NCBI GenBank assembly: GCA_022041995.1
Contig: CP074381.1
Span: forward strand, 1,860,001-1,924,000
Length of the DNA stretch: 64,000 bases
Origin: Cupriavidus necator
GTDB lineage: Bacteria; Pseudomonadota; Gammaproteobacteria; Burkholderiales; Burkholderiaceae
Direction: 5' to 3'
Shown here: in pieces, positions 49,801 to 60,008 of the stretch
How positions within the stretch are numbered: position 1 is the stretch's first letter
Layout: the number at the start of each line of letters is the position of its first letter
The notes under the pieces: generated by a model
What the model was told of the DNA's origin: nothing
Databases searched by the model: none
The model's input: the letters and a program-made list of their open reading frames with translations, nothing else
Program-made: the position numbers and the translations under genes

Positions 49801-51279
49801 ATGTGCAAGTTTCAACATGACCACACTCTTCGCCGCAAGAGCGGCCTGCCTTGGCGAGTGGGGGAGGCACGGAGAGAGCGACACGCCTGCGGCAGGGCCT
49901 ACCGAACTCTGATGCTGCTTCTACTTGCGGGACTCAGTGCCTGCGGGTCGCTTCCTCACAATGCTCCGCGCAATCTGCCTCAGGCCGCGGCTGGCAGCGC
50001 ATCCGCGGCCATGCGCGAACCCACCGATGTCGCCGGCCAGACAACCGTCGCCATGTCGTTCTCTGGCGGTGGCACGCGAGCCGCAGCCTTCGCCTTCGGC
50101 GCTCTGCAGGGGCTCGACGCCATGAGAAGTCCTGGGGGCGCGTCCCTGCTCGACGACATCGCATTCATTAGCAGCGTGTCCGGAGGCTCCATCACTGCGG
50201 CGTACTACGGTCTGCACGGCAAGACCAGCCTGGCGACCTTTCGATCAGTGCTCTTGAAGGACGGAGAGGCGGGACTTCGCTTCAGTCTGCTGAATCCGGT
50301 CAACCTTGCGCGCCTCTTCGCGGGGGGCCTCAACGATCGGGAAGATCTCCGGACATGGCTCGACGAAGACGTGTTCAAGGGTGCGACGTACGCCGACATA
50401 TTCCGGCGCGGCAAGCCAATCGTTTGGATCAACGCCACGAATGTCTACTATCGGGTCGCGTTTCCGTTCAGCCAGCTGGCATTCGATGCGCTATGCAGTG
50501 ATCTCGCGAGCTTTCCCGTTTCCGAGGCCGTCGCCGCATCCATGGCGGTCCCGCTCTTCTTCGCACCGATCGTCCTTCAAAAATATCCTGAGGCTTGTCG
50601 TGCACCGCTGCCGAACCTTGACCACGCCCAGAGGCCTGGGCAATCGCTGCTGCTTGGCGCGTTGGCAACCGCCGTTCGCGGTCACCGGGACACTTCAAAG
50701 GGAAAGTACATCAAGCTGGTCGACGGCGGGGTGACCGACAACTACGGCTTGGCCACCATTTTGCAAACGCGCCTGCTGCTGGGCACGGCTTACGGTCCCA
50801 TGAGCGAGAACGACGCGATCAATGTGCGGCGGCTGCTTTTCATCGTTGTTGACGCCGGCCAGGGCCCGCGCGGCGATTGGAACCGAAGCCAGGGTGGCCC
50901 ATCGGGAATCGAAGTCGCCAGCGCGGCCATCGACGCGGCAATGGCGACCAACGTTCGAATGAGCTATGACGCCTTCGTTCCCATGATGCGGCAGTGGCGC
51001 GACGACCTCGTGGCGTATCGGTGTGGGATGGCGCAGTCTCGGCAGCAGGAGATTGCTGCACGCCGCCCAGGCTGGCGGTGCGATGAAGTCGAATTCTTCG
51101 TCACGCGGATCTCGTTTGAGGCCCTCGACAAAGAGCGTGCCGCAAGTCTGAACGATCTGCCGACCAGACTTCGTCTGCCCGAGAGGGACGTCGATCGCCT
51201 GATCGAGGCGGGAAGGGATGCCATCCTTGGCAACCCGGTGATCCGGGAGTTCGAGCGCGAATCGACCGAGGCGCGATAG
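49801..51279 (+). CDS. Patatin-like phospholipase lipoprotein
   Basis: A 492-residue patatin-fold hydrolase. A lipoprotein-type stretch MLLLLAGLSACGSLP starts near residue 38, so the lipidated Cys would be about residue 48; starting at 49912 would drop the basic N-region. The oxyanion block is SFSGGGTRAAAFAFGALQG (Gly89 on), the nucleophile Ser is in SSVSGGSITAAYYG and the Asp in VDGGVTDNYG. It would hydrolyse acyl esters of envelope lipids. Codon use and GC are lower than the neighbours, and the upstream stub suggests it was inserted there. Confidence 0.82.
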   Translation: MCKFQHDHTLRRKSGLPWRVGEARRERHACGRAYRTLMLLLLAGLSACGSLPHNAPRNLPQAAAGSASAAMREPTDVAGQTTVAMSFSGGGTRAAAFAFGALQGLDAMRSPGGASLLDDIAFISSVSGGSITAAYYGLHGKTSLATFRSVLLKDGEAGLRFSLLNPVNLARLFAGGLNDREDLRTWLDEDVFKGATYADIFRRGKPIVWINATNVYYRVAFPFSQLAFDALCSDLASFPVSEAVAASMAVPLFFAPIVLQKYPEACRAPLPNLDHAQRPGQSLLLGALATAVRGHRDTSKGKYIKLVDGGVTDNYGLATILQTRLLLGTAYGPMSENDAINVRRLLFIVVDAGQGPRGDWNRSQGGPSGIEVASAAIDAAMATNVRMSYDAFVPMMRQWRDDLVAYRCGMAQSRQQEIAARRPGWRCDEVEFFVTRISFEALDKERAASLNDLPTRLRLPERDVDRLIEAGRDAILGNPVIREFERESTEAR

Positions 51280-51455
51280 TCCCGCGCCACGCGGCGTGGG
51301 CGAGGCCGCGTTCTTGCTGCTCGGCCGCGGCGCTCTGGCGGAGGCATGTGTCCGGCATGGCGAGAACGCCCGATATTCCGTTCACGCTTGCCGTCGGGCG
51401 CCTGGAGCGCCTTCCGGATTTCCGTTTGCAGGCGCGTAATGACATCGTTCGGCGT

Positions 51456-51470
51456 GCGCGCTTTGCGCGC
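51456..51470. terminator. Short GC hairpin after the Hsp70 gene
   Basis: GCGCGC-TTT-GCGCGC, 60 bases beyond the minus-strand Hsp70 stop. No T tract; weak candidate for ending the DUF2760-Hsp70-Hsp70 transcript. Confidence 0.25.
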
Positions 51471-51530
51471 TCAGGACGGATTGCTCCCCGCAGACTTGGA
51501 ATAGGGTTCGAAGCGCAGTGACTTCGAGCC

Positions 51531-54341
51531 TCACCCCGCGATCAGCTTGAGGCCGGCGGGCAGCGCCTCCCCAAACACCCGTCCCTCGTCCGCGGTATTG
51601 AGTTCCACCACTTCGCGCACCATGGCAATCCAGCTTGGCGGCGCGTTGGCGGCTTCCAGCCGGCGCACCACGGTTGCCCGGATCTCGTCAGGCAGGTCCC
51701 GGCTGCGATCGCCGGTCATGCGCGCGATCTGCACGGCGGCGAACGCGGCCGGCTCGACCTTTTTCCAGTCGAGGGCCAGGATGGCGTCCACCCATTGGGC
51801 GGCGGTCTCGGCCGGCACAACGCTGTGCGCGCTGCCGTAGAACGGCCGGCGCGCGCCGATGCGGCCCACGGCCCACCAGCCCTGGCTGTTTTCGGATGGC
51901 TTGCGCAGCCGGGCCAGCAGCCATTCGGCCAGCTCGATCTTGGCGTCGGCGGGAATGCGCTCCAGGGAGCCGGCAAGGCGCACCATATCGGCATAGCCGG
52001 ACCTGGCGGGCCCGGCGGGCTTCTTGTAGCGGGTGCTGCCGGGTGGCTGCAGGTAGAAGGCCATGTCGTCCAGCAGGCGCAGTTGCGCGCTTTCGTCCAG
52101 GCCGCCTGCCGCACGGCGCCACAGCGTCCACCACTCCGACCAGTTCTGGCTTTCGTTGACGTACTGGATGCCCTGGTCGTACTGCGACCAGAGTTGCCCG
52201 ACGCGCCATTCGTCGAGCGGATAGCCGAACCCCGGGCGCACGCAATAGCCGGCCAGGTTCAGCCACAGGCGTTCATGGTCGGCAGTGCGCCGCCTGCGCC
52301 GGGCGCGCTCCCAGAAGGCGCCGAACAGCTCGCGCAGCAGGGCGCTGTCCCATTGCTCGCGCGCACCCAGCAACTGTTCCAGCTGCGCACGCAGGCGCTT
52401 GACTTCCTTGGGGCCGACGTCCTGCGAGCGCGCGCCAAAGGTGCGGTCGATCGCCTCCAGGGCCCGGGGCAGGGACGGGTTTGCCGTATCGGGCGCGGTT
52501 GCCACCGACTGGGTGTCGTTGCCACGCAACTGGAATTCAAGGCGCCATCGCTGCGAGGCATCCGCAATGTTGATGCAGTGAACCTCGAGCGTGCCGACCT
52601 CGGTCAGCGAGGTGGTGATCTGCACCGGCGTTTCCCGCGCGCCGCTGGCGCCGCGCGGCTGCACGACAGTGGCGATCGGCGGCAGGCGGATGAAGTCGCC
52701 CGCCGCCAGATCGGTCAGTTGGCCGGGCTGATAGGCCGTGTCGGCGACCGAGGACACCAGGTGGAATTGCACCGGATGGCCGAGGCGCAAGGCGAAGGTG
52801 CGGTCGCTGAGGTGGATCTCGTGGCCTTCCTCTGTGCCGCGCGGCAGCAGGCAGATCCCTTGCTGTCCCGACGCGCCATCATCGAGAACAAGAAAGTAGC
52901 TGCGCGGCGAGCCACCGCCGATGCGCGGGGCCTGCCCGGCACGTGCCCGGGCATACGCGACCGCGCCCCGGGCCACGGCAACGTCGGGATTGTCGTTGTG
53001 CAGGACCTGCAGCGGCGCGCCGCGCCACGCGCCCAGCGTGTCGGCGATGCGGGCGGCCAGCGCCTGCGCCCGGAATACGCCGCCGTTGAGGAGCAGGGTG
53101 TCGGGCATCGGCAAGGCATCGGACGGCGCCTGTGGTGCGTCCAGTGCCGCCCGCGATTGCGCGGCGTGCTGGCTCAGGAACGCCGCAACGTGCCGGGTAA
53201 CGGCCGGGTCGGACGCATACGGCAGGCCGAACTCGACAATCGCGCCCCGTGCGCGCCCCGGCCTTTCGCTGGCCGGCACCTTGGGGAAGAAGCCGTCGAC
53301 GACCAGCTGTTCAACCTCCTGCCGCGTCACTTCCACCGAGCGTGCGCCGCCGATCAGTCTGGCGCCCGCGCCCAGCAGCGTCACCGCGACCGAGTCCGGC
53401 GCCTGCGCGCTGAGCAGCTGTTCCTTGGCGGCGCGGCAGCGCGCGACCAGCTGCGACAGGCCGGCCGCCGACAGCCGCGACGGTGCTGGCCCGCCGGCTC
53501 CGAGGCGCGCCTCGACCAGATGCGCCAGGCCAAGATCCATGTTGTCGCCACCGAGCATCAGATGGTTGCCCACGCCGATGCGGGTCAGCTGCGGCTGCCC
53601 GTCCTGCATGTCCACCCGGATCAGGGTGAGGTCAGTGGTGCCGCCGCCCACGTCGCAGATCAGCACCAGGCGGGTTTGCGCCAGGTCGGTGTCCAGGCTC
53701 TGGCGATGATGGAACAGCCAGTCGTAGAGCGCGGCTTGCGGCTCTTCGAGCAGGCGCAGGGCGGGCAGCCCGGCCAGGCGCGCCGCCTCCAGCGTCAGCG
53801 CGCGCGCGCCTTCGTCGAACGAGGCGGGCACGGTGAGGACCACGTCCTGGTCCTCGAGGCGGGCATCGGGAAAACGGTGGTTCCATGCCGCGCACACGTA
53901 GCCCAGGTAGCTGGCGCTGGCGACCACCGGCGAGATCTTGTCGAGATCGTCGTCCCCGCCCCATGGCAGGATGGCCGCGGTGCGGTCGACCGAAGCATGC
54001 GACAGCCAGCTTTTGGCGCTGGCCACAAGCCTGCCTGGCACCTGCGCGCCGAGCGTGGCCGCCAGGCGGCCGAACACGGTCCGGCGCGCGGCGGCGCTGG
54101 CAGCGGATTGCCAGGGCAGTTGCAGGTCGTCGCCGCTGAGTTCGCCCGGTGCCGCGTGGTAGCGCACCGAGGGCAGCAGGGGGCGGGCCGCGACCTCGCC
54201 CGGGCTGACCAGCTGATCGATATCGAAGACGCGGATATCGTCGGATCCGGCCTTGGCGTAGGCGACGACCGTGTTGCTGGTGCCGAGGTCGATGCCGACG
54301 ACGTATTGCTTTGTCGTCGGCCCGGCCGCTTGCTCAGGCAT
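51531..54341 (-). CDS. Hsp70 family protein with C-terminal DUF3731-type region
   Basis: A 936-residue Hsp70-like protein. The N-terminal ATPase has phosphate-1 VVGIDLGTSNTVVAYA, the phosphate-2 block ICDVGGGTTDLTLI and LLEEPQAALYDWLF; LLNGGVFRAQALAARI is the adenosine region. Beyond about residue 600 the canonical peptide-binding domain is replaced by a long helical region (WERARRRRRTADHERLWLNL) of the DUF3731 kind. ATG 54341 is preferred; it overlaps the upstream Hsp70 stop by eight bases. The paired short and long Hsp70s with DUF2760 form a conserved but uncharacterised chaperone set. Confidence 0.88.
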   Translation of the reverse strand: MPEQAAGPTTKQYVVGIDLGTSNTVVAYAKAGSDDIRVFDIDQLVSPGEVAARPLLPSVRYHAAPGELSGDDLQLPWQSAASAAARRTVFGRLAATLGAQVPGRLVASAKSWLSHASVDRTAAILPWGGDDDLDKISPVVASASYLGYVCAAWNHRFPDARLEDQDVVLTVPASFDEGARALTLEAARLAGLPALRLLEEPQAALYDWLFHHRQSLDTDLAQTRLVLICDVGGGTTDLTLIRVDMQDGQPQLTRIGVGNHLMLGGDNMDLGLAHLVEARLGAGGPAPSRLSAAGLSQLVARCRAAKEQLLSAQAPDSVAVTLLGAGARLIGGARSVEVTRQEVEQLVVDGFFPKVPASERPGRARGAIVEFGLPYASDPAVTRHVAAFLSQHAAQSRAALDAPQAPSDALPMPDTLLLNGGVFRAQALAARIADTLGAWRGAPLQVLHNDNPDVAVARGAVAYARARAGQAPRIGGGSPRSYFLVLDDGASGQQGICLLPRGTEEGHEIHLSDRTFALRLGHPVQFHLVSSVADTAYQPGQLTDLAAGDFIRLPPIATVVQPRGASGARETPVQITTSLTEVGTLEVHCINIADASQRWRLEFQLRGNDTQSVATAPDTANPSLPRALEAIDRTFGARSQDVGPKEVKRLRAQLEQLLGAREQWDSALLRELFGAFWERARRRRRTADHERLWLNLAGYCVRPGFGYPLDEWRVGQLWSQYDQGIQYVNESQNWSEWWTLWRRAAGGLDESAQLRLLDDMAFYLQPPGSTRYKKPAGPARSGYADMVRLAGSLERIPADAKIELAEWLLARLRKPSENSQGWWAVGRIGARRPFYGSAHSVVPAETAAQWVDAILALDWKKVEPAAFAAVQIARMTGDRSRDLPDEIRATVVRRLEAANAPPSWIAMVREVVELNTADEGRVFGEALPAGLKLIAG

Positions 54342-56184
54342 CGGCGCTGCCGCGCACATCGAACTCGACCTTCCAGCGCTCACCGCTGCCGCCGGGCACG
54401 GCTTCGAGTTCGAGGGTGCCGGCCTCGGTCACCCGCGCATGCAGCCTGACCGGCACCACTTCGCCTGCGGTGCGGCCTTCGGCTGGCAGGGTCGCCTGGA
54501 TTTCTTCCAGCTCCTGCAGTTCCTCCGGCCCCCAGTAGTCCAGCAGGGTGCCGACCTGGTCCTGGCGGCGCACCGACGAGCCAAAGAAGCGGAAGTGCAC
54601 GGGTTCGCCCACCACCAGGCCGAATTCCTGCGGCGGCAGCGCGGCCTCGGTGCCTTCTTCCATGCCGAACGGCGCCACGCACAGGGCCTGGATCGGCGGT
54701 TCGAAGCCAGGCACGGCGGGCATCGACGATTCCACGGCGATATAGTAGGCGCGCGCGGTGCCGCCACGAATCCGCACCCCCTTGCCGCGCCGCACGTAGC
54801 CGTAATAGGCGGCGCCGCGTGCCACGGCCAGGTCCAGCTCCGCGCCGTCAAGCAGGCGGGCAGGGGCCGCGCCTTGCGCGGCGAGCCAGCCGTTGAGTGT
54901 CTGCAGGATACGGTCCGCCAGCAGGCCGGACTTGAACACGCCGCCATTGAAGAGGACGGCGGTCGGGTGGAGGAAGGTCGCGCCTTCCGGCTGTGCGCCT
55001 TGCAAGCCTTCGATATCGGCCAGCGCCGCCACCTGCCGGCCCAGGAACGCGGCCAGGTGCCGCGTGATGGCCGCATCCTGTGCATAGGGCAGGCCAAGCT
55101 GCGTCAGGCCCGCGCGTGCCCGGCTCACCGGGCGGGCCGAGGCCTCGACTTGCGGGAAGAAGCCTTCCAGGATGGTCTGGGTCAGCTCAGCGCGGGTCAG
55201 GTCCGTGCGGATCGAGCCGCCGATCAGCCTGGAGCCCCGGCTGGGCACGACCAGTGGCACGGTATCGGTATCCGGGTCGGTGAGCAGCGTTTCCTTGGCC
55301 GCGCGGCAGGCATAGGTCAGCGCGCGCAGTTGCCACGGATCGGCCTGCGTGCCCTGGGCCGCCAGCTTGCGCGCCACCACGTGGGCCAGCGCCAGGTCCA
55401 TGTTGTCGCCGCCGAGCAGGATATGGTCGCCGACCGCAATGCGATGCAGCTCAAGGTTGCCTTCGCGCTCGATCACGGCGATCAGCGAAAGGTCGGTGGT
55501 GCCGCCACCCACATCGACGACGAGGATGATGTCCCCGACCTTTACCTGCTTGCGCCATTGGCCGCCGCTTTTCTGGATCCAGCTATAGAGCGCGGCCTGG
55601 GGTTCCTCGAGCAAGGTCATGCGGGCATACCCGGCCGCGGCGGCCGCCTCGGCCGTCAGCTCCCGGGCGGCCGGGTCGAACGATGCGGGAATCGTCACGG
55701 TGACGTCCTGCTCGCCAAACGGCGCTTCGGGGTGGGCCTGGTCCCAGGCTTCACGCAGGTGCGTGAGATAGCGCACGGAAGCCTCCAGCGGCGACACGCG
55801 CGTCACCTCGGGCGGTGCGTCGTTGGGCAGGACCGGCGAGCGGCGGTCGACGCCGGGATGGCAAAGCCAGCTCTTCGCGCTCGACACCAGGCGGATCGGC
55901 GTGGCCGCGCCGCGGCTGCGTGCCAGCTCGCCCACGGCGAAGTCGCGCTCGGCGTTCCACGGCAGCGCCAGGTCGCCTGGGGCGAGTTCGCTGGCGTGCG
56001 GCAGGTACAGGAAGGAGGGCAGCAGGTCCAGGTCTTCGATGGCCCCCGGCGCGGTCAGCTGCGTGATGGGCAGGACGCGCTGGCTGGTCTTCTCGCCATC
56101 GCTGGCGGCCAGGTCGACGTAGGAGACCGCGCTGTGGGTGGTGCCCAGGTCAATGCCGATGGCATAGCGTGCTTCGCTCATCAA
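54334..56184 (-). CDS. Hsp70 family protein (short paralogue)
   Basis: A 616-residue Hsp70 homologue. ATPase signatures: AIGIDLGTTHSAVSYVD, LVVDVGGGTTDLSLIAV, LLEEPQAALYSWI and LFNGGVFKSGLLADRI. The C-terminal ~100 residues form a short beta-rich domain (GTLELEAVPGGSGERWKVEF) unlike the classical SBD. Starts at 56184 or 56181, overlapping the DUF2760 stop (ATGATGAGC), and is overlapped by the next Hsp70. It is probably a nucleotide-dependent partner of the larger paralogue. Confidence 0.9.
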   Translation of the reverse strand: MMSEARYAIGIDLGTTHSAVSYVDLAASDGEKTSQRVLPITQLTAPGAIEDLDLLPSFLYLPHASELAPGDLALPWNAERDFAVGELARSRGAATPIRLVSSAKSWLCHPGVDRRSPVLPNDAPPEVTRVSPLEASVRYLTHLREAWDQAHPEAPFGEQDVTVTIPASFDPAARELTAEAAAAAGYARMTLLEEPQAALYSWIQKSGGQWRKQVKVGDIILVVDVGGGTTDLSLIAVIEREGNLELHRIAVGDHILLGGDNMDLALAHVVARKLAAQGTQADPWQLRALTYACRAAKETLLTDPDTDTVPLVVPSRGSRLIGGSIRTDLTRAELTQTILEGFFPQVEASARPVSRARAGLTQLGLPYAQDAAITRHLAAFLGRQVAALADIEGLQGAQPEGATFLHPTAVLFNGGVFKSGLLADRILQTLNGWLAAQGAAPARLLDGAELDLAVARGAAYYGYVRRGKGVRIRGGTARAYYIAVESSMPAVPGFEPPIQALCVAPFGMEEGTEAALPPQEFGLVVGEPVHFRFFGSSVRRQDQVGTLLDYWGPEELQELEEIQATLPAEGRTAGEVVPVRLHARVTEAGTLELEAVPGGSGERWKVEFDVRGSADA

Positions 56185-56759
56185 AGCTCCACCTCGGCGG
56201 GGGCAATCACGGTGGCGTCATGGCGTTCGGCCACGCGCGGCAGGCGCACTTCCTCGACCTTCCAGCCGCGGTGGCTGATGCTGCCATGGAACGGCGCGCT
56301 GCCCACCACGTTGCCGGTCAGGCGGATGGCGGTGGCATCGAAGCCGTCGGCCAGCGTGACACGGCTGCCCTCGGCCTCCTCGCGCACCGGCCGGATGGTG
56401 AAGTGCTCGCGCAGCACCCCGCGGCAGCCATCGTGCACCAGGCGGGCGGCGGCACCGATCTCCGTGTCGGAATAGCGTGCGATGTCTTCCTCGACGAAGT
56501 CGACGAAGCGAGCGTCGCGCTGGAGCAGCCCCAGCAACTGGAGCGCCGCCACCGGGCTGGCTTCTTTCAGCACGGGTACGGCAGCTTGCGCCATTGGGGC
56601 GGGCGCGGGCGCCGATGCCGGCGCCGGCGCCGGGGCGAATCCCTCACCGTCACGCAGGCGCTTGACGCCGGCTGCAAGTTCGCGGTTGCCAAGGATGGCG
56701 AAGAAGGTGCCCATGGCAAGCGAGACCCTGCCGAAGAAAGATAGGTTCGAGTCAGTCAT
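56181..56759 (-). CDS. DUF2760 protein
   Basis: A 192-residue protein of the DUF2760 family, repeatedly the first gene before paired Hsp70s. A membrane-proximal N-terminus (FFGRVSLAMGTFFAILGNRE) is followed by an Ala-Pro linker (APAPAPASAPAPAPM) and a conserved domain with LLQRDARFVDFVEEDIARYS and GSISHRGWKVEEVRLP. Function unknown; by position a substrate or membrane adaptor for the Hsp70 pair. Confidence 0.88.
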   Translation of the reverse strand: MTDSNLSFFGRVSLAMGTFFAILGNRELAAGVKRLRDGEGFAPAPAPASAPAPAPMAQAAVPVLKEASPVAALQLLGLLQRDARFVDFVEEDIARYSDTEIGAAARLVHDGCRGVLREHFTIRPVREEAEGSRVTLADGFDATAIRLTGNVVGSAPFHGSISHRGWKVEEVRLPRVAERHDATVIAPAEVEL

Positions 56760-56815
56760 CCGAAAGTTCCTGTCTGCTCTGTGTCAGTCGGCCAGGCTGC
56801 TGTTGCCGGCGAGTA

Positions 56816-58786
56816 TCAGGCGTCACGCAGGTAGGTGATGAGCTGATCTGCCCGGCTGGGATGCCTCAGCTTCTTCATCGCCTTGCTTTCAATCTGGCGG
56901 ATCCGCTCGCGCGTGACATCGAACTGCTTGCCGACTTCCTCGAGCGTGTAGTCGGTGGACATATCGATGCCAAAGCGCATCCGCAGCACCTTGGCTTCGC
57001 GGGGCGTGAGTTCATCGAGCATCTCCCGCACGACGGCGCGCAGGCCCGCCTGCAATGCGGCGTCGGCGGGCGTGGCCGTGTCCGAGTCGGCAATCATGTC
57101 GCCCAGGCTGGTATCGCCGTCCTCGCCAACCGGGGTTTCCATCGAGACCGGCTCTTTCGCGATCTTCATGATCGAGCGAACCTTGTCTTCGGTCATGTCC
57201 AGGCGCTCGGCCAGCACGGCCGGATCGGGTTCCTTGCCGGTCTGCTGCATGATCTCGCGCGACAGGCGATTGAGCTTGTTGATCTGCTCGATCATGTGCA
57301 CCGGGACGCGGATGGTGCGGGCCTGGTCGGCGATCGCCCGCGTGACGGCCTGGCGGACCCACCACGTCGCGTAGGTGGAGAATTTCCAGCCGCGGCGATA
57401 TTCGAACTTGTCGACCGCCTTCATCAGGCCGATGTTGCCTTCCTGGATCAGATCCAGGAACAGCATCCCGCGGTTCGTGTACTTCTTGGCAATCGAGATC
57501 ACCAGCCGGAGGTTGGCCTGCGTCATCTCATGCTTGGCTTGCCGCATCTGCCGCTCGGCAGCCAGCATCTTGCGGTTGACACCCTTCAGGTCGGGCAGCG
57601 ACAGCGCCGCCCGGGCCTGAATGTCGATCAGCTTTTGCTGGTGCGCCTCAAGGTCCGGCAGGGCCCGCGCGACCGCCGCGCTGTACGGACGGGATTGGGC
57701 GACAAGCTCCTGCCCCCAGGCCAGGTTGGTTTCATTGCCGGGGAAGCGGGCGATGACCTCCTCACGCTCCATCCCGCAGCGCTCGACCAGCAGCTGGACC
57801 ACCTGGCGCTCGACCGTGCGCACCTCGTCGACCATGGCCTGGACGTTGGCGCACAGGCGCTCGATGGTTTTCGCGGTAAAGCGGATCGTGCGCAGTTCTT
57901 CGCGCACGGCATCCCTTGCGGACAGGAAGGCTGCCGAGCCCGCGCCATTGGCGGCGCTTTCCTGGCACATCAGTTCGAATTGCCCGGTGACGCGCGCGAA
58001 CCGCTTCAGGCATTCTTCGCGCAGCTGGGCCAGGGCCTTTTCGTTGCTTTGCTGGGTCGACCCTTCGTCGTCGGAGTCTTCGGAATCGTCATCGGCCTCG
58101 TCGGCACTATCGACGCTGTCGTCGGTCTCGTCAGCTGCCGCCGCCACGGCTGCTTCGGCAATACTCTCGTCGCTCAGGCCATCGACCAGGTCGTCGATGC
58201 TGATTTCATTGCTGGCGACCTTGCCCGACAGCTCGAGAATCGCGGCGATGGTGAACGGGCAGGCCGAGATGGCATGCACCATATTGTTCAGGCCGTCCTC
58301 GATGCGCTTGGCGATCTCGACTTCCTGCTTGCGCGTGAGCAGCGTTGCCGAACTCATTTCGCGCATGTACATGCGCACAGGGTCGGTGGTCCGGCCGAAC
58401 TCGGAGTCCACGGTCGCAAGCGCTACCTCGGCCTCCTCATCGGCCTGGTCGTCCGAGGCCACCGCCGGGCCGTCGCTCAGGAGCAGCGTCTCGGCATCCG
58501 GCGTCTGCTCATAGATCTTCACGCCCATCTCGGCGAATGTGCTGACGATGCTCTCCATCGCCGCCGTGTCCGTGAAGTTCTCCGGCAGATGGTCGCTGAT
58601 ATCCGCGTGGGTCAGGTAGCCGCGCTGCCTGCCAAGCTGGATCAGGGCGCGCAATTGCTGGCTACGCGCGGCGGCTTCCGTCGATGGATCAGGCTGCGCC
58701 GTTGACCCTGCGCTGGTCTGGCCAAGGTCCTTGACCATGCCTGCTTCTCGTGTCTTAGCTGCCGTTCGTTGTACGCCGCTTGTCAT
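56816..58786 (-). CDS. rpoD: RNA polymerase sigma factor RpoD, second copy type
   Basis: A 656-residue sigma-70 group 1 or close paralogue. Region 1.1 ([20 protein letters not shown]), region 2 ([20 protein letters not shown] and [20 protein letters not shown]), region 3 ([20 protein letters not shown]) and region 4.2 helix-turn-helix ([20 protein letters not shown]) are all complete. The non-conserved region between 1.2 and 2 carries a very acidic run (about residues 210-245). Region 4.2 ends KLRHPSR as in housekeeping RpoD. The start at 58786 has AAGGAAAC upstream. It probably is a second RpoD beside the main chromosome copy, as in other Cupriavidus; its promoter preference is unknown. Confidence 0.92.
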   Translation of the reverse strand: MTSGVQRTAAKTREAGMVKDLGQTSAGSTAQPDPSTEAAARSQQLRALIQLGRQRGYLTHADISDHLPENFTDTAAMESIVSTFAEMGVKIYEQTPDAETLLLSDGPAVASDDQADEEAEVALATVDSEFGRTTDPVRMYMREMSSATLLTRKQEVEIAKRIEDGLNNMVHAISACPFTIAAILELSGKVASNEISIDDLVDGLSDESIAEAAVAAAADETDDSVDSADEADDDSEDSDDEGSTQQSNEKALAQLREECLKRFARVTGQFELMCQESAANGAGSAAFLSARDAVREELRTIRFTAKTIERLCANVQAMVDEVRTVERQVVQLLVERCGMEREEVIARFPGNETNLAWGQELVAQSRPYSAAVARALPDLEAHQQKLIDIQARAALSLPDLKGVNRKMLAAERQMRQAKHEMTQANLRLVISIAKKYTNRGMLFLDLIQEGNIGLMKAVDKFEYRRGWKFSTYATWWVRQAVTRAIADQARTIRVPVHMIEQINKLNRLSREIMQQTGKEPDPAVLAERLDMTEDKVRSIMKIAKEPVSMETPVGEDGDTSLGDMIADSDTATPADAALQAGLRAVVREMLDELTPREAKVLRMRFGIDMSTDYTLEEVGKQFDVTRERIRQIESKAMKKLRHPSRADQLITYLRDA

Positions 58787-59110
58787 TTACTACTGTTTCC
58801 TTCGTGAATCGCGTTTCGACAGCAGCGCGCACGCTCTGCGTGCGGTATCGGGCCTGCTGTCAAGGCTCGTGAGGGTACCGGTGCGGCGAGGGCCGATATC
58901 GGACGCCGTGACCATTGGAATCGGGGACGCGTATTCTACAGCCATTGCTGCGTTCTGGCGCCAACCCGCCGTATCCAGGTGGGCCCGGCGCAAGGTTAAG
59001 GGTAGCTGGTCCATCACAGCCTGCGCGTGCTTTGCGTTCGCGCGTTGCCGTCCTACAACTGGAAGTGTGGGCCGGAAGCCACCGGGCCGCACCGGTCAAG
59101 GAGGAGCATC
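58787..59110. other. 324-base divergent region upstream of rpoD
   Basis: Between rpoD (minus) and the glutamine amidotransferase (plus). A GGAGG ribosome site at 59100-59105 serves the latter. No gene or clear promoter boxes seen; the rpoD promoter should be here. Confidence 0.5.
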
Positions 59111-59955
59111 ATGTGCCGCTGGCTGGCTTACTCGGGCAAATCCGTTCCGCTGGAAACGGTGCTGTTCCAGCCGGAACACTCGCTGATCGACCAGAGCCTG
59201 AATTCGCGGCTGGGTCATACCACGACCAATGGGGATGGGTTCGGCGTCGGGTGGTATGGACGTCACTCTGAGGTGCCGTTCCGCTACCGCTGCCTGCACC
59301 CGGCCTGGAGCGATACTAACCTGCGCGAGACGGCGCGGGCGGTGAGAGCGCCACTTTTTGTTGCCCACGTGCGTGCAGCCACCGGCACCCCCACGCAGGA
59401 GACCAACTGCCATCCGTTCCGCTTCGGCCGCTGGCTGTTCGTTCACAACGGCCTGATCCGCGAATACCCCCTGGTGCGGCGCGACCTGATGATGGCCGTG
59501 GCGCCGCACCTGTTCCGCTGGATCGAGGGATCGACCGATTCCGAGGTGATGTTCTTCCTGGCCCTGAGTTTCGGCCTGGAGCGCGACCCGGGCGGCGCGC
59601 TGGAGCAGATGGCCGGCCTGATCGAGGACGTTGGCCACCGCTACGACGTGCAGTTTCCGCTCAACATGACCGTTTGCGTGACCGACGGCCAGCAGATCGT
59701 GGCGGTGCGCTATTCGAGCGAGGCGGACTCGCGCTCGCTGTTCCACAGCACCTCGTTCCGGCAATTGCGCGCGCTTTACCCGGACGATCCGCGCATCATC
59801 GCCGCTGGCGACAATGCCTTCCTGGTGCTGTCCGAGCCGCTGATCGAGGTGCAGGGGTATGGGAGGAGATTCCCGAGGCGACCACCCTGGTGGCCCGGGG
59901 TGGCGAGATCGAGCGCAGCTGCTTCGTGCCGCGGCTGCCAGGCCAGTCGGCGTAA
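59111..59955 (+). pseudogene. Class II glutamine amidotransferase (EgtC/YafJ-like), one frameshift
   Basis: A Gn-AT II protein of ~281 residues. Cys2 (MCRWLAYSG) is the nucleophile; further motifs are NGDGFGVGWYG, HVRAATGTPTQETNCHPF and FVHNGLIREY. The open frame runs past the expected end because one base is lost in the G run at about 59852-59855; restoring it changes VQG-Y to VQG-V-WEEIPEATTLVA and ends with PGQSA at TAA 59953-59955. Function of the family: hydrolysis of glutamine-like amides; the physiological substrate is unknown. The GGAGG site at 59100 fixes the start. Confidence 0.78.
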
Positions 59956-60008
59956 TGGGGTAAGGGAGTAAGCGACCGCAGCAGGATCGGGCTCTGTAGA
60001 ACGAGTTC

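Noticed and set aside
51795..58705. Very long plus-strand ORFs opposite Hsp70 and rpoD
   Set aside because: Antisense reading of high-GC genes; the minus-strand products have full family motifs.
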